Source of the DNA: a virus
Length of the DNA stretch: 27,036 nucleotides
Virus record (IMG/VR): IMGVR_UViG_3300038408_000094
Span: 1 to 27,036 of that record
Strand: one strand, 5' to 3'
The position numbers were made by a program, and so were the translations under genes. Shown here one piece after another: positions 1-7,723 of this stretch. The notes beneath the pieces are model-generated. The model worked only from the letters and a program-made list of their open reading frames with translations. It did not search any database and was not told where the DNA came from. Within the stretch, counting starts at the first letter, position 1. Every line of letters begins with the position of its first letter.

Positions 1-1063
1 GGAGGAACCCAGGGTCTTCCTCGATGAGGGAGGGGTCTTGCATCAGCGCGTTGAGCTGTTCCGCATATCCCGCTCGGTATGGGCCGAAGGGATTATCCAG
101 CGCGGTAGCCCGCTTCATCTGGGCATCGGACTTGTTCTGGCCGATGATGGAATAGGCACTTCCGGCGAGCTTGGCGATTCCCTGCCAATTCGTCCCGCCC
201 GCCGCACCTGCCTCGGCGGCTCCGGCACCGCCAGCTCCGGCACCACCCGCAGCAGCTCCGCCTCCTGCTGCACCCCCGCCACCCGCAGCTGCTGCACCAC
301 CCGCGGCCGCTGCCCCACCTGCCGCAGCTTCCACACCAACCCCTGCCTCTGCGGCGGTAGCACCGGTAAGACCAGTCCCACCAGCGAAAGCCCCAAGACC
401 CGCCCCCGTTTCTGCGGTTGCTGCGGCGCCAGCTCCTGCGCCGGCTGCTTCTGCGGCAAGGCCGGCCTCTGCTGCACCCGCCCCTGCACCCGCGCCAGCT
501 CCGGCTTCCCCGGCGGCTCCCGCACCTGCTCCCGCGCCACTCGCTACACCAGCCGTGATCGCCGCCGCGCCAATCGCCAGGCCCAATCGCCCTCGGGCTT
601 CGCTTTTCTTTTCTTGTATCTTCGCGAGCTGCCTGCCTTGCTCCCTCACTGCAGGATCGTCGGATTCCTGCATGGCCTTGATCTGGCGGTTCTGCTTCCA
701 CTTCCTCCCCGATGGATCGGTCTCAATCGCATGGTGCTGCCGGAGAAGATTCCGCATCTTGTCGATGCTCTTCCAATCTCCCGACTTGAAAGCCTCCCCC
801 ATCATGGTCATCCCGGTGGACAGGCTGTATGCTGTCGCACCAGCCGGGTTGAGAGGACTTCGGTTGATTTGCTGAAGTGTCGCCGCGAGACCTTTGTGCT
901 TGGCAGCCTGCCTGTGGGCGGCTTGCTCGGCATCCCATTGATTCTGGAGACGAGCAACCTCATCCTGATCAGCCTGTGTAGCCCCTGGCCTGGACGCGCG
1001 GGCCTTGGCAGCTTCCAGATCTGCGATCATCTTCGCGCGGGCGGCTTTTACTCGCTTACCCAT
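1..1063 (-). CDS. Ala/Gly-rich internal virion (DNA ejection-type) protein, 3' end outside window
   Basis: Start is ATG at 1063, preceded by AAGGAG eight bases upstream; 354 codons are visible with no stop before the window edge. Residues 1-160 are charged and helical. Residues 161-290 are an extreme Ala/Gly low-complexity tract that begins with a hydrophobic stretch (AIGAAAITAGVA), so it may contact or cross membrane. From residue 291 normal composition returns, with TNWQGIAKLAGSAYSIIGQ and a DNPFGPYRAGYAEQL...LIEEDPGFL segment. The 'NPF-x-YR..YA..L..L..DPS....DPG' pattern recurs in phage proteins encoded beside tail genes and thought to be ejected with the DNA. That is family knowledge recalled without a search. 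It follows the tail fibre gene by 11 bases. The Ala/Gly tract creates long open frames in four other registers; those are shadows. Confidence 0.75.
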   Translation of the reverse strand, partial: MGKRVKAARAKMIADLEAAKARASRPGATQADQDEVARLQNQWDAEQAAHRQAAKHKGLAATLQQINRSPLNPAGATAYSLSTGMTMMGEAFKSGDWKSIDKMRNLLRQHHAIETDPSGRKWKQNRQIKAMQESDDPAVREQGRQLAKIQEKKSEARGRLGLAIGAAAITAGVASGAGAGAGAAGEAGAGAGAGAGAAEAGLAAEAAGAGAGAAATAETGAGLGAFAGGTGLTGATAAEAGVGVEAAAGGAAAAGGAAAAGGGGAAGGGAAAGGAGAGGAGAAEAGAAGGTNWQGIAKLAGSAYSIIGQNKSDAQMKRATALDNPFGPYRAGYAEQLNALMQDPSLIEEDPGFL

Positions 1064-1074
1064 AAGATGTCTCC

Positions 1075-1821
1075 TTAAGGAACCTGATATACAACAGTGC
1101 CAGCGAGCTGCATCGTTCCGCCGGTGGGTGTATCCGCAGCGGCGACGAGGGCGGAGGCAACGCCAGAACCACTAGCTCGCATTTGGATTTGACTCGGACT
1201 GGTCGCGACGACTTCATAAGCCATGTCGGTGTAGCCCGCCTTGGTAATGCCTCCCCAACTCCCCGATCCACTCGCAACGTAGTTAGCCGTCGTGATCGCG
1301 GCGGTGGTGAGACCTGTGAGGAGAAGATTCCCCGCTGCGGTGGTGTGGGTGAAGGAGGATGTGAGGAGGTTGAACGTCGCTACAATCATCTTCCCGATGG
1401 ACATGAGGAAGCCATTCTGGGTGGTGTAGGCGACCGCGAGGTCACCAGGAGTGGCGAACGTGAGAACGGGAGTCCACGTTCCCGTGACCATGTTTGTCTC
1501 GTACTGAGGATGTGGGTCGGCCGCTGCAAGGTGGGGAGCGATATCGATCGTTGGGTCCCCCGCCACTCCATCCCCATTCGTCACCCCCACCTGCACTGCC
1601 GTCCCCGTGATTGTCCTGCCGACATAGGCAGCAGTCGCGATCCTTGCTATCATCCCATTCGTAGTGGAAATGTCAATCGGCCCGCCTCCTCCACTGAGGG
1701 TGACGAATTTCGCCAGGTCGATGAACCATTTTTTCCAGATCGGATGAATCTCATCCGCATTGGTTCTTATGTTCTTGTGAAGAACCGGGACGCTGATGGG
1801 AGGGGGAGTGAAGTTAGACAT
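1075..1821 (-). CDS. tail fibre / receptor-binding protein
   Basis: A 248-aa protein. The N-terminal 40 residues (Pro-rich start, then HKNIRTNADEIHPIWKKWF) probably attach it to the tail. Residues about 68-110 carry RTITGTAVQVGVTNGDGVAGDP and then AADPHPQY; both patterns are common in phage fibre shafts (general knowledge). The C-terminal half, from GTWTPVLTF, is beta-rich with alternating Ser/Thr/Gly and resembles C-terminal fibre tip domains with a 'TWTP-L-F ... G-xYxx-G' layout. At 248 aa it is short for a complete fibre, so it may be a trimeric stub or needle-like spike. Its ATG overlaps the stop of the gp10-like gene (TGATG), indicating translational coupling. A tail needle cannot be excluded. 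Confidence 0.7.
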   Translation of the reverse strand: MSNFTPPPISVPVLHKNIRTNADEIHPIWKKWFIDLAKFVTLSGGGGPIDISTTNGMIARIATAAYVGRTITGTAVQVGVTNGDGVAGDPTIDIAPHLAAADPHPQYETNMVTGTWTPVLTFATPGDLAVAYTTQNGFLMSIGKMIVATFNLLTSSFTHTTAAGNLLLTGLTTAAITTANYVASGSGSWGGITKAGYTDMAYEVVATSPSQIQMRASGSGVASALVAAADTPTGGTMQLAGTVVYQVP

Positions 1822-3209
1822 CAGATCGATCCAAGATCTACCTGGAGTTCAACCGCCTTGATCCGAAGGCTCGTGTTCGCCCGGTGGCGGAAATGATAGG
1901 CCCGCTTGGAGAATGTCCCGCAGTTCTTCAGCCGCGGCCGCTTCTGGGAGAGATAGAGTCGGCGGAAGTTCGACCACGTTTGGTAATCATCATCGCTATT
2001 GCGAGCGAGGAGAATACTTCCCTCTGTCTGGTCGGCAACGACTTCTAGCATGGAGAGAACCTTCTTCCTCTTCGTCCCACCATCATAATTCGGAGTGATG
2101 ATATCGCAGGTAATCAACCCTCCATCATCGTTTGTGTAATCCATGTCAGCGTAATAAAGCTTCCCGTTCGTAGGATGCTGAAGGACATGCTTCAACCCAA
2201 TTGAAGCGACGGAGGAGATAACCGGAAAATAATTCCCATTTGTGTCTGTCCACTGGTGCCAGATACCCTCGGAGATGTCGTAGACGAGGGTGAGGTTGCT
2301 CAGTGGAAAGGTGAGAAAATACAGGTTAAATCCATGGTCCTGGAGGAGCCAAGAATAGACAGTAGAGAAATCCACCGCATCAAGCAACCGGTTGATGGCT
2401 TTGGTGGAGACCTCTTTGTACTGCAAATTCTGCATCATCATTACGCGAAGCTCGGAGGATTTATTAACCGCGAGCCAATAGATGATGTCGTCGGCAACCT
2501 GAACGGAATCCCCATTCGCACATCCCCAAGGGATGAGAGCGCCTTGGGCGGCAGAGAGGGGGGAGCCAACTGAGTTGGCCGCGTCGTAGAAACATTCGGT
2601 ATCCCATTGCTTGAGGGCAACGACGTAGGCGAGTTGCTTCGCCAGGGCAACTCCATCTCCTGCGAAGGCATTAGCAACGATGAGGTTGACCGCGGACCAG
2701 CTCGTCGGATCGTTAAGAGCTGATCCCCAAATGTTGGCCTGGGAATCCATGACGTAGAGAGTTCCGTCGAGGTACGCCCAACCTTTGACGAAGGAGGTCG
2801 GAAAGTCTGCGTCGGTGATTTGGGTAACGCTGCCGGAACCGGTGTAAGTGTATGCCTTCACCCCATTCCCAAACACGAGTCTGGGAGTGGCGCCGAGAGT
2901 CTCCGCGAAGGTGTAGATACCATTCGAGGTGTCAACCGCTCCTGTGAGTGCCACACCGTTCTTATAAACTGTTCCTCCAAAAATGGAATAGACATTCCCC
3001 TTCCATTGGTACGTCCCCCTTCCAGCGCCAGACTGAGTTTGGTAGGTGAGAATACCCGGGCGCTTGTAGACCCAATACTCCCCAAAGTCATCCTTCTGGA
3101 TGAAGCAGTTGACCAGCTTGGCATCCTTGTCGGTCGAGGTCCCCCGGTTGGAAGGAGGGGAAACAAGGGGAAGCCTCTTTGGGATTGTAACTGTTTGGGC
3201 TTGCGGCAT
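1821..3209 (-). CDS. P22 gp10-like tail hub / packaged DNA stabilisation protein
   Basis: A 462-aa protein, close to the length of P22 gp10 (about 470 aa). It opens with MPQAQTVTIPKRLPLVSPPSNRG and then 'DAKLVNCFIQKDD...YVYKRPG', an N-terminal layout typical of this family. The body is a series of beta repeats (LVFGNGVKAYTY, WAYLDGTLYVMD), then the highly characteristic KQWDTECFYDAAN..GSPL segment. This is followed by WLAVNKSSELRVMMM and, late in the protein, blade-like YDISEGIWHQWTDTNGNYFPV. In P22 the gp10 hexamer plugs the tail below gp4 and holds packaged DNA. The gp4-like gene directly upstream, overlapping in TGATG, matches the P22 gene order. The functional assignment rests on recalled family features and synteny. 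Confidence 0.8.
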   Translation of the reverse strand: MPQAQTVTIPKRLPLVSPPSNRGTSTDKDAKLVNCFIQKDDFGEYWVYKRPGILTYQTQSGAGRGTYQWKGNVYSIFGGTVYKNGVALTGAVDTSNGIYTFAETLGATPRLVFGNGVKAYTYTGSGSVTQITDADFPTSFVKGWAYLDGTLYVMDSQANIWGSALNDPTSWSAVNLIVANAFAGDGVALAKQLAYVVALKQWDTECFYDAANSVGSPLSAAQGALIPWGCANGDSVQVADDIIYWLAVNKSSELRVMMMQNLQYKEVSTKAINRLLDAVDFSTVYSWLLQDHGFNLYFLTFPLSNLTLVYDISEGIWHQWTDTNGNYFPVISSVASIGLKHVLQHPTNGKLYYADMDYTNDDGGLITCDIITPNYDGGTKRKKVLSMLEVVADQTEGSILLARNSDDDYQTWSNFRRLYLSQKRPRLKNCGTFSKRAYHFRHRANTSLRIKAVELQVDLGSI

Positions 3210-3925
3210 CAGCGGAAGCTCCCTCGGAATTGCCCGCCGCGGGAATCAACTTGGAAGAACGTCGGGGCATCTTCCACGTCCCAATCTTCCAGGGCGGCGA
3301 GATACACAGCCGCCTTCATCTCACACCTGTCGATGATTGCCTGGGGCTGGCCGGTGCATATATCCGCCGCGAGACCCCAGCGGAGGGCGATGAGCCATTC
3401 CTGGGGAAAGTTGACATCCGAAACGATCTCCGTCGCGTTGGTGATCTGCTGCTGGAGGATCAAATGACCTGTTCCCAGAGCAGCTTGCGCATCAGGGACG
3501 AGCCAGAAACTTACAGATAGCTCACTCTGAAGCTTGTTTACGAAGTATGAATTGATCGATCCTTGCTGGGTAACCTGGGACAGCCGGGTGTACTCGTCCC
3601 AGGAAAGCGGAGTCAATGGTGTCTTATTCCCCGAGGCGTCGAGGAAATAACCAGAAATCACCCGCAGGGGCTTGTCCATTGGCACATCACCACCTGGCTT
3701 GAGCGTGTAGGTGGCCTGCCCCGCGACGAGCGTCACCGACTTGTCGATCCAAACCCACAGCTTGATTCCCTTGGTTTGCCAGAAGTTAATCAAGTCGTGG
3801 ATGCGGTTGAGGTACTTTGCGTAGTCTTCCGAGGTCGGCTCATCACCATCCTGGAGCAACCCGGCGTCCTCCATCGCAGCTTGGATGATCCTGTCGTAAG
3901 AATGAAAGGAAGCAGGGGAGGTCAT
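3209..3925 (-). CDS. P22 gp4-like head-to-tail connector (tail accessory factor)
   Basis: A 238-aa protein beginning MTSPASFHSYDRIIQAAMEDAGLLQDGDEPTSEDYAKYL. This is the usual opening of gp4-type neck proteins: a short helix, 'a-x-x-dag', then a helix with 'R-x-x-d-l-i-n-x-W'. Residues 45-60 read LINFWQTKGIKLWVW, followed by a beta stretch (SVTLVAGQATYTL) and PLRVISGYFLDASGNKTPLTPLSWDEY. The C-terminal region, DVNFPQEWLIALRWGLAADI, is the conserved 'p.e...al...la..l' helix. The protein should bind below the portal ring and carry the gp10-like hub. It lies between a small virion gene (ATGA overlap upstream) and the gp10-like gene. It is longer than P22 gp4 (about 166 aa), as in many relatives. 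Confidence 0.75.
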   Translation of the reverse strand: MTSPASFHSYDRIIQAAMEDAGLLQDGDEPTSEDYAKYLNRIHDLINFWQTKGIKLWVWIDKSVTLVAGQATYTLKPGGDVPMDKPLRVISGYFLDASGNKTPLTPLSWDEYTRLSQVTQQGSINSYFVNKLQSELSVSFWLVPDAQAALGTGHLILQQQITNATEIVSDVNFPQEWLIALRWGLAADICTGQPQAIIDRCEMKAAVYLAALEDWDVEDAPTFFQVDSRGGQFRGSFR

Positions 3926-4413
3926 GACGGAGACCTGATGTGGCGGATGGAATAGTTTTCCAGCGTGATGGTTTCCCCCGCCGATGCCTTCTGTCCGGTT
4001 ATCAAGATAGGCACGTCCACGGCCGTGTTGATAGCAGTTGTGATTACACTCAGAGCGCTCGTTCCAAGCTGCGAGTTTGGGCTAGTCACCTGGGCCACGA
4101 GAGAATTTGCCGCTTGGATGTGCGTGACAAATCGCGATGTAGCGGTGGTCGTCACAACAATCCCAAGGACAGATGTTCCTCCGAACCGAATCCGCATGGT
4201 TTTGTTGTTCGCGGAGTTCGTGTGGGTCCACTGTGTCCAAATTTCGATAGTATCATTCGGGCCCGGCGTGCCGCCTGGGAGCGTGTAGCTCACAAGGGTA
4301 TTCTCGTTGGTGTTAGCGGGCGCAGAGACTGCCCCACCGAACTGTGCGAGAACCTGCATCCAAGGGGAACCCCCCGGTAGGGAAATCCCCGAACCGAAGT
4401 TTACGTTACTCAT
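3922..4413 (-). CDS. small virion protein, beta-rich, function unknown
   Basis: A 163-aa protein rich in Thr, Ser, Ala, Asn and Val, with short alternating hydrophobic stretches that suggest an all-beta fold (LVSYTLPGGTPGPND, MRIRFGGTSVLGIVVTTTATSRF). It has no signal peptide, membrane segment or catalytic motif. Its start overlaps the upstream gene in ATGA and its stop overlaps the gp4-like gene in the same way. It is therefore part of the coupled block between the capsid and neck genes. A head fibre, decoration protein or neck accessory would all fit, and the sequence does not choose between them. Confidence 0.65.
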   Translation of the reverse strand: MSNVNFGSGISLPGGSPWMQVLAQFGGAVSAPANTNENTLVSYTLPGGTPGPNDTIEIWTQWTHTNSANNKTMRIRFGGTSVLGIVVTTTATSRFVTHIQAANSLVAQVTSPNSQLGTSALSVITTAINTAVDVPILITGQKASAGETITLENYSIRHIRSPS

Positions 4414-4937
4414 CGATGCCCCTCAATGACGGTGAGGTCGACCGTCCCGGAAGTGTAGGCAGAAACGAGGAGACGAGTGGCGAAACAGGGGAAGGCGTAG
4501 TTTCCATCCGCTCGGGCGGTGAGAGAGGCCAGGGCGGAATGGGGGAACACCCGAGCTGTGTTGATGTTGCCGTATCCCAGGGAGAGGGAAGCTGCGCCAG
4601 TGTTCGCGACGGTGTAGGTGAAGACATCCGCCGAGGTAACCGACGCGACGGAATACTCCCCGTCGAAGGGAGTCCCCGCGTTGTAGACAGAAATCCAATC
4701 CCCCACGGACAGCCCATGACCTATCTTCGTCACCGTCGCGGTAGTGGTGACTCGAGCGATGGAGAACAACTGTGTCGTATCGTGGATGTCGTCGAAGGTA
4801 TGCTGGACGGTGTAGGTCAACACCGCACCGGAGGAAGGCATCACCGCGAGGGCGACCTTGAAGTCATACTGCAACCGATCGAGCTGAATCCACGACGAGA
4901 ACCCCGCCGCAGACATTCGGATCGTGACAGGGCGCAT
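4410..4937 (-). CDS. small virion protein with Ig-like/adaptor features, function unknown
   Basis: A 175-aa product. I chose the ATG at 4937 (MRPVTIRMSAAGFSSWIQLDR) because AAGGAGC lies eight bases upstream. A longer open frame upstream has a Pro/Ser-rich, out-of-character N terminus and overlaps the neighbouring gene. The segment FSSWIQLDRLQYDFKVALAVM followed by LTYTVQHTFDDIHD is typical of small phage virion proteins found near neck genes. 'LSVGDWISVYNAGTPFDGEYSVASV' resembles a beta-sandwich repeat seen in phage structural proteins. It is coupled to the next gene by ATGA. The precise role is unknown. Confidence 0.65.
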   Translation of the reverse strand: MRPVTIRMSAAGFSSWIQLDRLQYDFKVALAVMPSSGAVLTYTVQHTFDDIHDTTQLFSIARVTTTATVTKIGHGLSVGDWISVYNAGTPFDGEYSVASVTSADVFTYTVANTGAASLSLGYGNINTARVFPHSALASLTARADGNYAFPCFATRLLVSAYTSGTVDLTVIEGHR

Positions 4938-4947
4938 AGATAGCTCC

Positions 4948-5334
4948 TTAAGGTCTGAATTGCTTGGTGAATTCGAGATCGACGGTGAAGTGGGACAGGC
5001 CGGTCCATTTGGAGGTGGAGAGCTTGATGTTACCGGAATGCCCTTTGGGGCTGTGTCGGCCACTCATCCAATCGAAGTCGAACATCCCCCGTCCAGCCAA
5101 AGGAAGGATTAGCATATCCTTTTCCTTCCCTTCCCACCAAAGGAGGCAATGAAGCTTTTCCTCGATCGAATAGAGAATCCTGTCGAGGCGGATACTGGAA
5201 GGTCCTCCCTGCAGGCTCTTGATGTCTGTGATCAAGGTTGGCTTAACATCCCTCTCATCCAGGATGCCAATAACAGTCAAGACGACATTGACGTTGCCGT
5301 CTTGGCTGATAGTGGGAAGGAGAAGGTTGGTCAT
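4948..5334 (-). CDS. conserved-looking small phage protein, unknown function
   Basis: A 128-aa protein beginning MTNLLLPTISQDGNVNVVLTVIGILDERDVKP. It contains one Trp-rich stretch (LLWWEGKEKDMLILPLAGRGMFDFDWMSG) and ends LSHFTVDLEFTKQFRP. The first half looks beta-rich, the second mixed. No known domain is recognised. No clear Shine-Dalgarno precedes the ATG, yet a good promoter (TTGTCC-17-TATAAT on the minus strand) sits just upstream. A start from it would leave a leader of only about 13 bases. The gene therefore may be read from its own near-leaderless transcript as well as from the late operon. It is probably virion-associated from position. Confidence 0.6.
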   Translation of the reverse strand: MTNLLLPTISQDGNVNVVLTVIGILDERDVKPTLITDIKSLQGGPSSIRLDRILYSIEEKLHCLLWWEGKEKDMLILPLAGRGMFDFDWMSGRHSPKGHSGNIKLSTSKWTGLSHFTVDLEFTKQFRP

Positions 5335-5354
5335 TGATTAGACGGGGTTATCCG

Positions 5355-5383
5355 ATTATAACGTATCCCCAACTACCGGACAA
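5355..5383 (-). promoter_or_regulatory. internal promoter inside the late operon
   Basis: On the minus strand the bases read TTGTCC, a 17-base spacer, then TATAAT (5360-5355). The -35 box overlaps the stop of the upstream 241-aa gene. Transcription would start near 5347, about 13 bases before the ATG of the 128-aa gene. It would add transcript for the tail-side genes only. Confidence 0.55.
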
Positions 5384-6098
5384 TGTCCTGGGATGCCAGG
5401 TAGAGATCGATGTCCAGGTAGTTCGTCGCGGCGGCGCCATTGATGGTGTAGAAATTCTGCGCGAGATCGACCGTGGGGAGGTTGGTCAGCGTGGTGGTAC
5501 TGCCGAGGAGGACGTTGTCCTTGTAATAGTACAAGGTGCTCTTGCCGTCGTAGTAGTAGCTCCACCACGACCACGTCGCGTCGGCGAGGGTGCCGATGGC
5601 AGAAATGGTAGTGGATGTGCTGGCGGCCCGAATGACAAGGTTAACGTTGGCAGACCCTGCCGCGCAGGTGAAGTATACACCATCCGTAGCTGCCGTCGGA
5701 TCGGTCGCTCCACCATTCTGCAGGCCGAAGTAATACCCCGGCGTGGAAGCGAGTTGGGGATTGATCCGGGTGGTGTACCAGAATTGGTTCCCCGAGGAGA
5801 ACGTATGATCCGCCGAGGTGTGCTGGATGTTGACGGAGTTGTTGAGAACCGCGCCGGTGAGCAGACGGAGGATTCCGCCTTCCCCCGCAGAGAGCGACGA
5901 GGTCCCCGCACCGACGGCGGTTACTGTCCAGTCAACCGCCCGATAGGTGGCGAAGTCTTCCCATGCCTCGAACAGGCGACAGTGGCAGGGATTGGGGTAA
6001 TTCCACAGAGGGTGATCATTCCGGATCGCCCCACGGGAGCTGGTGGAGGTAACAACCGAGGTGTTAACGCCTGCGGTGAATCGGACTGGTGAGACCAT
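5373..6098 (-). CDS. virion surface protein with probable jelly-roll (concanavalin-like) fold
   Basis: A 241-aa protein placed directly after the major capsid gene. After a short N-terminal tail the pattern is FEAWEDFATYRAVDWTVTAVGAG, then GGILRLLTGAVLNN, GNQFWYTTRINPQ, YYFGLQNG, DGVYFTC, WSWWSYYYDGKSTLYYYKDNVLLGSTT and a closing NYLDIDLYLASQDIVR. This succession of aromatic beta strands is how LamG/concanavalin-like domains look in phage decoration and head-fibre proteins (family knowledge; inference from pattern). RBS AGGAG lies close before the ATG. It follows a cluster of three RNA hairpins, so its expression may be set separately from the capsid protein. Confidence 0.65.
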   Translation of the reverse strand: MVSPVRFTAGVNTSVVTSTSSRGAIRNDHPLWNYPNPCHCRLFEAWEDFATYRAVDWTVTAVGAGTSSLSAGEGGILRLLTGAVLNNSVNIQHTSADHTFSSGNQFWYTTRINPQLASTPGYYFGLQNGGATDPTAATDGVYFTCAAGSANVNLVIRAASTSTTISAIGTLADATWSWWSYYYDGKSTLYYYKDNVLLGSTTTLTNLPTVDLAQNFYTINGAAATNYLDIDLYLASQDIVR

Positions 6099-6111
6099 TT
6101 TAATCTCCTAA

Positions 6112-6170
6112 CGCCCTTGCGGGCGCACTTACGTGCGTTGGAAGATCAACGGGGAGGGGTTGCCTCCCCG
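6112..6170 (-). other. three successive mRNA hairpins downstream of the capsid gene
   Basis: Reading the minus strand after the capsid stop codon there is first an 8-bp stem CGGGGAGG/CCTCCCCG with a 5-base loop (6170-6150). Next is CGCAC-GTAA-GTGCG (6137-6124), then CGCCC-GCAA-GGGCG (6125-6112), whose ends overlap by two bases. Two of the loops are GNRA tetraloops. No T-run follows, so this is not an ordinary intrinsic terminator. mRNA 3'-end stabilisation or processing is more likely. Confidence 0.6.
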
Positions 6171-6177
6171 CGATTGC

Positions 6178-7095
6178 TTACGGACCGTTCGAGCCGAAGA
6201 TACCACGCGGGTCGGTATTCCCCACTGACATGCGGAAGTACGTTGCCGCCTTGGCATTCTTCGTGTCGAAATCGTTGTCCTGATCGAACGAGGGCTTCTC
6301 CCTCCAGAACATCTGCATCCCATTCGGGCAGTTCGTGCGGATGAACCACGCGTGAGGCGAGGTGAGGTAGTGGTTCATCTTGATGCCCTTGGGGAACGCA
6401 TTGGTCGCCTTGAGCACGTTGATGTCGTTGTTGGCAGTGCCGGCCTGGAGGACGGACTTCAACAGCCGATTCGCGTTGTACCACTCCTGGCGAGCGATGT
6501 GGAGGGACTGCGGCATCACGTTGATGAGCAGCCCACGATCCGTCGTCACACCCATGATCTGGATGGTGAGGTCCTCCATGCTCGCCTCGGACAGGTCGGC
6601 CGCCGGGGTGAGTGCATTGGAGAACGTACCACCAGTGGTTTGGACGTGGCTGGCGGAGACGAGAGGCTGGCCGTCGGCGACAGGGTAGCTGGCACTGAAG
6701 GCGTTGTTGTAGACCGCCGCGCAGACGTTCTCGATCGTTTGGTTGATGGAGAACGCGTTCGCCTTCGCCCGACGCATGGAGATCGTTTCGTAGAGGTTGT
6801 CCTTCAACTCCTCATACGTCACGATGTAGCCCAGCGCGTAGGCGAGGTGCGTGTACCGCGAGACGGGACCCTGGACTTCCGAGTCATAGGTGATGGGCGC
6901 ACCTTCGGCCTTGATCGGAGCCAGACCAAATCCGGTGATCTGGACATCCTCCTCATAAGCCTGCTCGGAGGACATGATGTCGAAGAGGTCGGTGTACTCG
7001 GTCGCATGTTCCGCGTAGACCTGCCCCCAGAAGGCATGCACCCCGGGCCAAAGAGCCTTGGGGTGGGAGCCTGTATTGATGACGCCTGCTGGCAT
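6178..7095 (-). CDS. major capsid protein (HK97 fold)
   Basis: A 305-aa protein beginning MPAGVINTGSHPKALWPGVHAFWGQVY. The segments VQITGFGLAPIKAEGAPITYDSE, SRYTHLAYALGYIVTYEELKDNLYE, MRRAKANAFSINQTIENVCAAVYNNAF and WYNANRLLKSVLQAGTANNDINVL match the order and character of small HK97-fold capsid proteins related to the Mu gpT type (recalled, not searched). There is no N-terminal delta domain of the cleaved kind, consistent with a separate scaffold. It is preceded by RBS AGAGGAG and lies downstream of scaffold and decoration candidates. Three stable hairpins follow the stop codon, as expected for the most highly expressed late transcript. Confidence 0.85.
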   Translation of the reverse strand: MPAGVINTGSHPKALWPGVHAFWGQVYAEHATEYTDLFDIMSSEQAYEEDVQITGFGLAPIKAEGAPITYDSEVQGPVSRYTHLAYALGYIVTYEELKDNLYETISMRRAKANAFSINQTIENVCAAVYNNAFSASYPVADGQPLVSASHVQTTGGTFSNALTPAADLSEASMEDLTIQIMGVTTDRGLLINVMPQSLHIARQEWYNANRLLKSVLQAGTANNDINVLKATNAFPKGIKMNHYLTSPHAWFIRTNCPNGMQMFWREKPSFDQDNDFDTKNAKAATYFRMSVGNTDPRGIFGSNGP

Positions 7096-7125
7096 GGGAA
7101 TTCTCCTCTTTCGTTGAGTGGAAGG

Positions 7126-7713
7126 TTATACCCCGGCCACGCCGGTGCGGAACCTGTGGTTGTTGATGAGGACGAGCCACTTGGCGTAAGTGCCAAAGGC
7201 GTTGTCCGGCCGCTGGACCAAGCCCAGAAGACGCATGTTGAGCGTGTTGGTCGTGTTCTTCGAGCTGTTGAGGATGCCGACGCCGGAGAGAGTAGCTGGC
7301 GTGCCGAAGTCGAAGTTTGCGTTGAGTCCGCAATCCGCAGCAGCGAGGGCAGTGCCAACTTCCTGGCACTCGAAGATCACGTTCGGGTCGTCCACGACGA
7401 GGGCGTAGTAGTCCACCGTCTTCGTCGCGGGCGCGTGAGTGGCGGTGAGGTCGGTCGGGTTGATGTACGGGCCACCCTTGGCGTTGATGCCAATTGCGAC
7501 GATCACACCGACGGAGGCCGCACCCGCCGAGGCCAGAACGACTCCCTGGATACCGTAATCATCCGAGGTGCCGCTCAGATCCACCGGGTCGCCGATGTAG
7601 AGGGCGGTGCCGTAGCCCGAATCGACGGAGTACATGTTACCTCCGCCAGTCCAGGGCGCACCATTGAGGTACTTGACCGGCGACAGGCCGGACAGCCGAT
7701 TTGCGTTTGCCAT
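7126..7713 (-). CDS. head protein next to capsid gene (decoration candidate)
   Basis: A 195-aa protein: MANANRLSGLSPVKYLNGAPWTGGGNMYSVDSGYGTALYIGDPVDLSG, then several beta strands (IQGVVLASAGAASVGVIVAIG, VDYYALVVDDPNVIFECQEVG). The C-terminal half ends with TNTLNMRLLGLVQRPDNAFGTYAKWLVLINNHRFR. The 'G-x-P-V-x-L-s-G' motif and the placement directly upstream of the capsid gene fit small capsid cement or stabilising proteins. A minor capsid role is the alternative. A good RBS (AGGAG) is present. No enzymatic motif is visible. Confidence 0.65.
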   Translation of the reverse strand: MANANRLSGLSPVKYLNGAPWTGGGNMYSVDSGYGTALYIGDPVDLSGTSDDYGIQGVVLASAGAASVGVIVAIGINAKGGPYINPTDLTATHAPATKTVDYYALVVDDPNVIFECQEVGTALAAADCGLNANFDFGTPATLSGVGILNSSKNTTNTLNMRLLGLVQRPDNAFGTYAKWLVLINNHRFRTGVAGV

Positions 7714-7723
7714 CTAGGTTCTC

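Noticed and set aside
38-1078. A 346-aa plus-strand frame (and other long frames) across the left edge
   Set aside because: Antisense of the Ala/Gly-rich gene; GC-rich triplet repeats keep several frames open. The product is Cys/Arg/Ser-rich with no RBS.
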